From positions 248,001 to 312,000 of the forward strand of contig NZ_FNOV01000004.1 in NCBI RefSeq assembly GCF_900107135.1: a DNA stretch of 64,000 bases. Reading direction: 5' to 3'. The translations under genes and the position numbers were made by a program. How positions within the stretch are numbered: the stretch's first letter is position 1; each line of letters starts with the position of its first letter. Shown in pieces: positions 58,260 through 64,000 of this stretch. Origin of the DNA: Hymenobacter psychrophilus (GTDB lineage: Bacteria; Bacteroidota; Bacteroidia; Cytophagales; Hymenobacteraceae). The notes under the pieces are model-generated. The model saw only the letters and a list, made by a program, of their open reading frames with translations. It had not been told where the DNA came from and ran no database searches.

Positions 58260-58925
58260 CTACCGGCGCCCAAAAATAGCGCTGCCCACCCGAACCAGGG
58301 TGCTGCCTTCGCGCACGGCCAGCGGGTAGTCGGCGCTCATGCCCATGGACACCTCGCGGAAAGCAGGCTCATCAGCGAAATACAGGGCCCGAAGCTTGTC
58401 GAAGTAGCCGCGCAGCTGCCGGAACTCCCGGCGCACCTGGTCCTCGTCGTCGGTGTTGGTGGCAATGCCCATCACGCCCGTCAGGCGCACGTGGCGCAGG
58501 GCGCGGTACTCCTCGGAGCCGAGGATTTCTTCGGCTTCGGGCAGCGTGAGGCCGGTTTTGGTGTCCTCATCGGCAATCTGGAACTGGAGCAGGCCCTCGA
58601 TTACCCGGTCGTGTTTGGCGGCCTGCTTCTCCATTTCGAGCATTAACTTCAGGCTGTCCACGCTCTGAACGGTGTGCACGAAGCTGGCAATGTACTTGAC
58701 CTTGTTGGTTTGCAGCTGCCCAATAAGGTGCCACTGCACGTCGGCGGGTAGCTGGGGCTGCTTGGCGGCCATTTCCTGCGCCCGGTTCTCGCCGAACAGC
58801 CGGCTACCGGCGTCGTAGGCTTCCTGTAGCAGCGCTACGGGGTGGGTTTTAGTAACGGCCACCAGCCGGGCGTTGGTGCCGGCCAGGGTCTGCTCAATGC
58901 GGTGGAGGTTTTCGGCAATAGACAT
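58260..58925 (-). CDS. YggS-family PLP homeostasis protein
   Basis: The 221-residue pyridoxal phosphate-binding protein (PLPHP) carries PLP on the Lys of LVAVTKTHPVA, with FGENRAQEM, WHLIGQLQTNKVKYI, VHTVQSVDSLKL, MGMSADYPLAVREGST and the phosphate-binding VRVGSAIFG. It has no catalytic role but buffers free PLP. The start ATG gives the standard length. The gene is alone except for a palindromic repeat behind it and the small gene at 59119 ahead. Confidence 0.96.
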   Translation of the reverse strand: MSIAENLHRIEQTLAGTNARLVAVTKTHPVALLQEAYDAGSRLFGENRAQEMAAKQPQLPADVQWHLIGQLQTNKVKYIASFVHTVQSVDSLKLMLEMEKQAAKHDRVIEGLLQFQIADEDTKTGLTLPEAEEILGSEEYRALRHVRLTGVMGIATNTDDEDQVRREFRQLRGYFDKLRALYFADEPAFREVSMGMSADYPLAVREGSTLVRVGSAIFGRR

Positions 58926-59118
58926 GCGGGCAAGTTCGGGGTTTCGGTGGGAAAGGGCGCTGTTGGGATTGGCGGGCGCTCTGAGTGCTTCCGCGTCGTA
59001 AGCAACCCGGCAACAGTGGTTGTGTTGCAGCTCGGTTACAGCAGGCAGCCTTTATTGTTATACTTGCCTCAGGTTTGAAAGGGTAAATAGAAATGCCTGT
59101 TAGCAGAATAAGGTCTTT

Positions 59119-59484
59119 ATGAATGATGTTTTTAGCCGCGAGCGAGGGGAGAGGTTACTGGAGTGTTGTGCTGCAATCGAGCAACGGCTGACGAGGCTGT
59201 CCGGCAGAGAGGAAACCCCAAAAACTGGGTTGCTGGGCTTGTTAATGGCTATTGTATTTCCTGAAGTCAACGCCGCTCATCCCTATGTCTGGCGACAGCA
59301 AGCGGAGGAAATTAGCCAGGCGCTTGCCACGAATCAGCCGCAGGAGTTAGCCGCGCTGCTGAATGTACACGCCATCAATGTGGCCATCGAAGCCGCGCGC
59401 TATCAGGATGCAGACCTAACCCGCTTGGCGGAGGTACTGCGCCGCTTTTCAGGAGAAACCAGAAACTTTACAGCCAAGCAGTAA
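59119..59484 (+). CDS. Hypothetical protein, helical
   Basis: The 121-residue product is highly charged and helical (SRERGERLLECCAAIEQRLT, VWRQQAEEISQALATNQPQE, LAEVLRRFSGETRNF). No signal, membrane helix or known domain is present. It lies between divergent yggS and rpsA, the rpsA promoter starting 7 bp after its stop. Codon use has more A/T-ending codons than most genes here, so it may be a recent arrival. Start is the only ATG near the front. Coding status is moderate. Confidence 0.62.
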   Translation: MNDVFSRERGERLLECCAAIEQRLTRLSGREETPKTGLLGLLMAIVFPEVNAAHPYVWRQQAEEISQALATNQPQELAALLNVHAINVAIEAARYQDADLTRLAEVLRRFSGETRNFTAKQ

Positions 59485-59490
59485 GGGCCC

Positions 59491-59521
59491 TTTTAATCCT
59501 ACACCAAACTCCGTATCTTTG
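59491..59521 (+). promoter_or_regulatory. Promoter of rpsA
   Basis: TATCTTTG at 59514-59521 fits the -7 consensus; TTTT at 59491-59494, 19 bp upstream, is a near match to TTTG. Transcription near 59528 leaves a leader of about 105 bases that may allow autoregulation of S1. Confidence 0.6.
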
Positions 59522-59632
59522 CGGCCCTGCCAGGGTGGCGGGCCGGCGCTTTAGCGTTGGGTATCAAGCAAAAACGCGTTGCGGAGGTGGGCCCTGCTCC
59601 CGGCGTGTACATCAGGGCCACTGCAATATATC

Positions 59633-61456
59633 ATGGCAGAGCAAGTAGAATTAGTTGACAATTTCGACTGGGACAACGTGGACGCTAGCGGCTTCGGTGG
59701 TAACTATACCTCCGAGCAGCGCGCCGAAATGGAAGAGATGTACAGCGGTACGCTCACCACCGTTCAGGAAGAAGAAGTAGTAACCGGCACCGTAGTTGGC
59801 ATGACCGACCGCGACGTGATCCTGAACATCGGCTTCAAGTCCGATGGTCTGGTACCCCTGTCCGAATTCCGCGACCTGCCCGACCTGAAGGCCGGCGACA
59901 CGGTGGAGGTATTCATCGAGGAGCAGGAGAACGCCAACGGCCAGCTTATCCTGAGCCGTAAGAAAGCTAAAATCAAGCAGGCCTGGAAAGCCATCTACGA
60001 CGCTCTGGAGAATGATTCGGTGCTCGAAGGCGTGGTGAAGCGTCGCACCAAAGGCGGCCTCATCATGGACCTCGACGGCGTAGAGGCCTTCCTGCCCGGC
60101 TCGCAGATTGACGTGAAGCCCATCCGTGACTTCGACATCTATGTTGGTCGTCGCATGGAAGTGAAAGTGGTGAAAATCAACGCCGCTTTCGATAACGTAG
60201 TGGTATCGCACAAGGTGCTCATCGAGAAAGACCTCGAGAAGCAGCGCGAAGCCATCCTCAACAACCTGGAGAAAGGCCAGATCCTGGAGGGCGTTATCAA
60301 GAACATGACCAACTTCGGCGTGTTCATCGACCTCGGCGGTGTCGACGGTCTGCTGCACATCACCGACATCTCGTGGGGCCGCATTGCTCATCCGAGCGAG
60401 GTTCTGCAGTTGGATCAGAAACTGAATATCGTAGTTCTCGACTTCGACGAAGCCAAGAAGCGTATCAGCCTCGGCCTGAAGCAGCTGACCCCGCATCCGT
60501 GGGATTCGCTGCCCGAAGACATGGGCGTAGGCACCAAGGTGAAGGGCCGCATCGTGAACGTAGCCGACTATGGCGCGTTCATGGAAATCATCCCCGGCGT
60601 AGAGGGCCTGATCCACGTGTCGGAAATGAGCTGGAGCCAGCACCTGCGCAACCCGCAGGACTTCATCAAGCAGGGCGACGTAGTAGAGGCGCAGATTCTG
60701 ACCCTCGACCGCGAAGACCGCAAGATGAGCCTCGGCATCAAGCAGCTCAGCGAAGACCCATGGACTCGTGGCGACTTCTCCGAGAAGTATGCTATCGGTA
60801 CCAACCACAACGGCCTGGTGCGCAACCTGACCAACTTCGGCCTGTTCGTAGAGCTGGAAGAGGGTGTGGACGGCCTCGTGCACGTGTCGGACCTGTCGTG
60901 GACCAAGAAGATCAAGCACCCATCCGAAATGGTGAAGGTGGGCGACCGTCTGGACGTAGTAGTATTGGAACTGGACGTGAGCAACCGTCGCCTGGCCCTG
61001 GGCCACAAGCAGCTGGAGGAAAACCCATGGGATACGTTCCAGACGGTGTTCACCCCCGGTTCGGTACACACGGCCACCATCATCGACAAGAACGACCGCG
61101 GCGCGGTGCTCGAGTTGCCTTACGGCATCGAAGGCTTCGCTTACCCCAAGTCGCTCCAGAAGGAGGATGGCTCGATGGCTGAGAACGGTGAGTCGCTCGA
61201 ATTCCGCGTGATTGAGTTCTCGAAGGATGACCGTCGCGTGGTACTTTCGCACCAGGCTGTGTACAACAAGCAGGCTGAAGAGGAAGGCCGTTCGGCTAAG
61301 TTCGCCAAGAAGAAGCCATCGGCTGCCGGTGCTGCTCCACAAGGCGAAGGCAAGCTCAGCGACATGAAGAAGACCACCCCGGCCGAGAAATCGACCCTCG
61401 GTGACCTCGATGCGCTGTCGGCTCTGCGCGACAAAATGATGGACAACGAGTCGTAA
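59633..61456 (+). CDS. rpsA: 30S ribosomal protein S1
   Basis: The ATG at 59633 gives MAEQVELVDNFDWDNVDASG and 607 residues. Six S1 (OB-fold) domains are recognisable near 48-115, 131-200, 216-288, 302-377, 389-462 and 475-547; typical blocks are VVTGTVVGMTDRDVILNIGF, TNFGVFIDLGGVDGLLHITD, ADYGAFMEIIPGVEGLIHVS and TNFGLFVELEEGVDGLVHVS. The C-terminal 55 residues are a Lys/Ala/Pro-rich tail. Domains 1-2 bind the ribosome and 3-6 mRNA in the known model. A 105-base leader precedes it; a terminator follows. S1 is expected to matter here because few genes have Shine-Dalgarno sequences. Confidence 0.98.
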   Translation: MAEQVELVDNFDWDNVDASGFGGNYTSEQRAEMEEMYSGTLTTVQEEEVVTGTVVGMTDRDVILNIGFKSDGLVPLSEFRDLPDLKAGDTVEVFIEEQENANGQLILSRKKAKIKQAWKAIYDALENDSVLEGVVKRRTKGGLIMDLDGVEAFLPGSQIDVKPIRDFDIYVGRRMEVKVVKINAAFDNVVVSHKVLIEKDLEKQREAILNNLEKGQILEGVIKNMTNFGVFIDLGGVDGLLHITDISWGRIAHPSEVLQLDQKLNIVVLDFDEAKKRISLGLKQLTPHPWDSLPEDMGVGTKVKGRIVNVADYGAFMEIIPGVEGLIHVSEMSWSQHLRNPQDFIKQGDVVEAQILTLDREDRKMSLGIKQLSEDPWTRGDFSEKYAIGTNHNGLVRNLTNFGLFVELEEGVDGLVHVSDLSWTKKIKHPSEMVKVGDRLDVVVLELDVSNRRLALGHKQLEENPWDTFQTVFTPGSVHTATIIDKNDRGAVLELPYGIEGFAYPKSLQKEDGSMAENGESLEFRVIEFSKDDRRVVLSHQAVYNKQAEEEGRSAKFAKKKPSAAGAAPQGEGKLSDMKKTTPAEKSTLGDLDALSALRDKMMDNES

Positions 61457-61485
61457 GCCTCACCGCTTACCACAAGTGAATAGGA

Positions 61486-61518
61486 GAGGCCCCGGCGCAA
61501 GTCGGGGCCTCTTTTTTT
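61486..61518 (+). terminator. Terminator of rpsA
   Basis: GAGGCCCCG and CGGGGCCTC pair around GCGCAAGT and are followed by seven T, about 30 bp beyond the stop codon. Confidence 0.93.
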
Positions 61519-61537
61519 GGGCTTACTATAAGTAAGA

Positions 61538-61650
61538 GTCATTCTGAGCGAAGCCAAAGCCAAAAAACCTGTATTGTAATGGTAGCTATGGCTATTGCAA
61601 TGAAGAGGTGGAGATTCTTCGACAAGCGGATGCCAGATGGAGAATGACAG
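61538..61650. repeat. Degenerate palindrome after rpsA
   Basis: GTCATTCTGAGCGAAG near 61538 is faced by CTTCGACA and GGAGAATGAC near 61650. The arms pair only in their outer third, so this is an eroded copy of the palindrome types at 37312-37424 and the GCATCTCTACC family. It fills most of the rpsA to tRNA-Cys gap. Confidence 0.55.
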
Positions 61651-61719
61651 TCATCCTGAAAAAGAAGCTGCAGGTCGCCAATCACTTACCCGCATTTTGC
61701 CCGAAAAAGACCGCCTGAC

Positions 61720-61751
61720 TTTGGCGTAAGTCAGATTAAGCCGTATGTTTG
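61720..61751 (+). promoter_or_regulatory. Consensus promoter of tRNA-Cys
   Basis: TTTG (61720-61723), a 20-bp spacer and TATGTTTG (61744-61751) are an exact match to the Bacteroidota TTTG-N19-21-TAnnTTTG promoter. Transcription should start near 61758, 12 bases ahead of the tRNA. Confidence 0.85.
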
Positions 61752-61769
61752 CATCCTCAAAGCCCTCCC

Positions 61770-61840
61770 GGTGACGTGACCGAGCGGCTAGGTAGAGGTC
61801 TGCAAAACCTCCTACGGCGGTTCGAATCCGCCCGTCACCT
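61770..61840 (+). tRNA. tRNA-Cys (anticodon GCA)
   Basis: The acceptor stem GGTGACG pairs with CGTCACC and the discriminator base is U, as usual for cysteine. The anticodon stem-loop GAGGT-CTGCAAA-ACCTC has GCA at 34-36 preceded by U33. The T arm GGCGG-TTCGAAT-CCGCC is complete. The D arm AGCGGCTAGG has a short loop. CCA is not encoded. A promoter and a terminator flank it. Confidence 0.97.
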
Positions 61841-61859
61841 CTTCTTACTTCATTGCCTG

Positions 61860-61893
61860 AACCCCGGTTGATTCGTTTCAATCGGGGTTTTTT
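61860..61893 (+). terminator. Terminator of tRNA-Cys
   Basis: CCCCGGTTGA and TCAATCGGGG pair (with one G-U) around TTCGTT, followed by six T. Confidence 0.92.
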
Positions 61894-62066
61894 GCGCCGA
61901 AATAAATCTGGCTGCAAGAATTATCCGGAAGTTGGAAGTTGGGGCTCTGCGGGCTTAAATTGTACGGGATCTAGTGGCCTCGTTGTGGTTTAGCCGCGCT
62001 TTATCCCTACATTCCGTTCCTGCGTAGAACCGCGCACCAACCCGTTTTCCTTCATCTTTCTTCTTT

Positions 62067-64000
62067 ATGAAAATTGTGAACCTGCGCACTATGCGCGGCC
62101 CCAGCTTCTGGTCTGTTAAGCATTACCGTTTGATTGTAATGAAAGTGGATTTGGAGGAGCTGGCCGATAAGTGGTCGAGCAGCCTGCCGATGCTGGCCGA
62201 GCAGCTGCCGGGGCTGCTGCCCCGGCTAACCGATGCCCCACCTTCCGACGCGGACAAGGCCATATTGAAGAAACCCCCGCTCACGGCCGCCCTGCTCACC
62301 GATGGTGAGCCGCTGGGCTACGTGATTCAGCATGTGGCGCTGACGCTGCAGCGCACGGCGGGCATGCCCGTGTTCTGGGGGAAGTCGTACCCGGCCGAAC
62401 AGGAGCCGGGCGTGGAGTTCGTGGTGTTTGCTTACCAGGAGGAGCGGGCGGGCCGCATGGCTGCCGAGGCCGCTGTGCAAATCGTGGATGACATCTGCCA
62501 CGGCCGGCCAGTGAGCGTGGAGCGTACAGTAGAGGAGCTGCATGAAATCCGGGAGGAAGAATTCTTTGGCCCCAGCACCTGGAGCATCGTATCGGAGGCC
62601 ACCTCGCGCAACATCCCCTACATCCAGCTCAAAAACAGCAGTATCATTCAGCTGGGCTACGGCGTGAACCAGAAGCGTATCTGGGCCACTACGAGCAGCT
62701 ACACTTCGCACGCCGCGGTGGAGGTGGCCGGCAATAAGAATCGTACCAAGGCCATGCTGGATGCGGCCGGCGTGCCCGTGCCCAACGGCACCACGGTGTA
62801 CTCCGAAGATGAGTTGCGCGAGGCCATCGAGGAGCTGGGCTTTCCCATCGTAACCAAGCCGCTTAATGGCAACCACGGCCGCGGCGCTACCATTGGCATC
62901 AAGAGCTGGGTAGAGGCCGTGGATGGCTTCCAGGCCGCCCGCGAGCATTCGCGGGCCGTGATTGTGGAGCAGCTCGTGCAGGGCCACGACTTCCGGATGC
63001 TGGTAGTGAACGGCAAGCTGATTGCTGCCGCCAAGCGCACCCCGGCTGCCGTAACCGGCGACGGCCAGCACACCGTGCAGGAGCTGATTGATATCGTGAA
63101 CGAGGACCCGCGCCGGGGCGTCGGTCACGAAAAGGTGCTCACCAGCATCAAGGCCGACCAGCACACCCAGGATTTACTGCTCACGCACGGTCTGACGCTG
63201 GAGTCGGTGTTGCCCGAAGGGGAGGAACTGTACCTGAAAACAACGGCCAACATCAGCACCGGCGGCACGGCTACCGACGTAACCGACCTGGTGCATCCCT
63301 ACAACGTGCTGATGGCCGAGCGCGTGGCCGGCATTGTGGGCCTCGATATCTGCGGCATCGATTTGCTGACTTCCGACATTGCCATCCCGCTGAACGAAAC
63401 CCGCGGCGCAGTTATTGAGGTGAATGCCGCGCCGGGCTTCCGGATGCACATTTCGCCCACCCAGGGCCTGCCCCGTAATGTGGCCGCCCCGGTCATAGAC
63501 ATGCTGTTTCCAGCCGGCAGCAAGTCCCGGATTCCAATTTTTGCCGTCACCGGCACCAACGGCAAAACTACCACTACGCTACTGCTGGCCCATATTGTGG
63601 CCTCAAAAGGCTACAAAGTGGGGCACACTACTACCAACGGCATTTATATTCAGGGCGTGCAGCTGCAAAGCGGCGACTGCACTGGCGGGCAGAGTGCTGA
63701 GTTCGTACTCAAAGACCCCACGGTGAACTTTGCGGTGCTCGAAACGGCCCGCGGTGGTATGCTGCGCTCGGGTCTGGGCTTCCATACCTGCGACGTGGCC
63801 GTGGTAACCAACGTGGCCGCCGACCACCTGGGCATGCGTGATATCTACACCGTGGAGGATATGGCGGCCGTGAAGGGCGTGCTGCCGCGCACAGTGCGCA
63901 AAAACGGCTGGGCCGTGCTCAACGCCGACGATGACTTGGTGTACGCCATGCGCGAGAAGCTCGATTGCCGGGTGGCCCTCTTCAGCATGGACGAGCACAA
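62067..64000 (+). CDS. cphA: Cyanophycin synthetase, 3' end cut by the window edge
   Basis: The ATG at 62067 (MKIVNLRTMRGPSFWSVKHY) opens a frame that is still open at the right edge (about 644 codons of some 870 expected). The RGPxxWS motif starts the small N-terminal domain. The ATP-grasp part lies near 215-480 (GNKNRTKAMLDAAGVPVPNG, FPIVTKPLNGNHGRGATIGI, FRMLVVNGKLIAAAKRTPAA, VIEVNAAPGFRMH), and the Mur-ligase-like part begins near 490 with VTGTNGKTTTTLLLAHI, the P-loop. The enzyme polymerises Asp and Arg into cyanophycin, a nitrogen store, using ATP twice. The partner cyanophycinase, if any, is outside the window. Confidence 0.94.
   Translation, partial: MKIVNLRTMRGPSFWSVKHYRLIVMKVDLEELADKWSSSLPMLAEQLPGLLPRLTDAPPSDADKAILKKPPLTAALLTDGEPLGYVIQHVALTLQRTAGMPVFWGKSYPAEQEPGVEFVVFAYQEERAGRMAAEAAVQIVDDICHGRPVSVERTVEELHEIREEEFFGPSTWSIVSEATSRNIPYIQLKNSSIIQLGYGVNQKRIWATTSSYTSHAAVEVAGNKNRTKAMLDAAGVPVPNGTTVYSEDELREAIEELGFPIVTKPLNGNHGRGATIGIKSWVEAVDGFQAAREHSRAVIVEQLVQGHDFRMLVVNGKLIAAAKRTPAAVTGDGQHTVQELIDIVNEDPRRGVGHEKVLTSIKADQHTQDLLLTHGLTLESVLPEGEELYLKTTANISTGGTATDVTDLVHPYNVLMAERVAGIVGLDICGIDLLTSDIAIPLNETRGAVIEVNAAPGFRMHISPTQGLPRNVAAPVIDMLFPAGSKSRIPIFAVTGTNGKTTTTLLLAHIVASKGYKVGHTTTNGIYIQGVQLQSGDCTGGQSAEFVLKDPTVNFAVLETARGGMLRSGLGFHTCDVAVVTNVAADHLGMRDIYTVEDMAAVKGVLPRTVRKNGWAVLNADDDLVYAMREKLDCRVALFSMDEH

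Noticed and set aside
59651..61342. Open frame of 563 codons opposite rpsA
   Set aside because: Antisense to six clear S1 domains; no independent support.

Overview
The window reads as chromosomal DNA of a GC-rich member of the Bacteroidota, most likely a Hymenobacter-like member of the Cytophagales. The evidence is a type IX secretion C-terminal sorting domain, many Bacteroidota-restricted families (DUF3098, DUF3276, DUF3822, DUF4394), the conserved order ftsX-DUF3098-uppP-truB-ribF, tamB divergent from tsaD, promoters of the TAnnTTTG type, and the general lack of Shine-Dalgarno sequences. No rRNA operon, prophage, CRISPR array or transposase gene is visible. One tRNA gene (Cys) is present. 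Most calls rest on motif recognition by eye; no database search was run.

Layout. 1-8.5 kb: a truncated sensor histidine kinase, a 1308-residue outer-membrane-type protein, an AT-rich lipoprotein gene that looks foreign, and a GH20 hexosaminidase. 8.6-16.6 kb: a minus-strand cluster SpoIIM-like, multipass membrane protein, DUF4129, DUF4350, MoxR ATPase, DUF58, with a divergent RDD protein; this is a conserved but poorly understood membrane module. 16.8-21.5 kb: a duplicated DUF4394 type IX cargo protein, a GNAT-nitrilase fusion and a small unknown. 21.7-33.4 kb: a long minus-strand run tamB, ftsX, DUF3098, uppP, truB, ribF, a carboxypeptidase-regulatory-domain protein, scoA and scoB, covering outer-membrane assembly, division, wall lipid recycling, tRNA modification, flavin synthesis and ketone-body CoA transfer.

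33.6-46 kb: tsaD, a hotdog thioesterase, a lipoprotein, smpB, an NlpC/P60 peptidase, an HNH nuclease, an alpha/beta hydrolase, a DUF3298-type lipoprotein, a fatty-acid desaturase, a second DUF58 gene, DUF3276, ychF and three small genes. 46-59 kb: housekeeping and repair genes (AlkA-like glycosylase, phosphatases, Na+/H+ antiporter, threonine aldolase, two Nudix proteins, coaD with DUF3822, a thioesterase, a RecD-like helicase, DUF1573, DUF423, YggS). 59-64 kb: rpsA, tRNA-Cys and a cyanophycin synthetase cut by the right edge.

The most unusual content is between the genes. Many gaps hold palindromic or convergent short-period repeats: arrays of 7-bp or 8-bp units in two facing blocks, four of which run into the stop codon of the neighbouring minus-strand gene; 85-125 bp palindromes sharing a GCATCTCTACC core; GC-rich palindromes sharing GTAGGGGCGGG; an element with 43-bp perfect inverted ends around an AT-rich centre; and a potential cloverleaf RNA ahead of the desaturase gene. 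In the ftsX-to-scoB run several successive intergenic gaps carry different hairpin elements. These are the best candidates for undescribed biology here.
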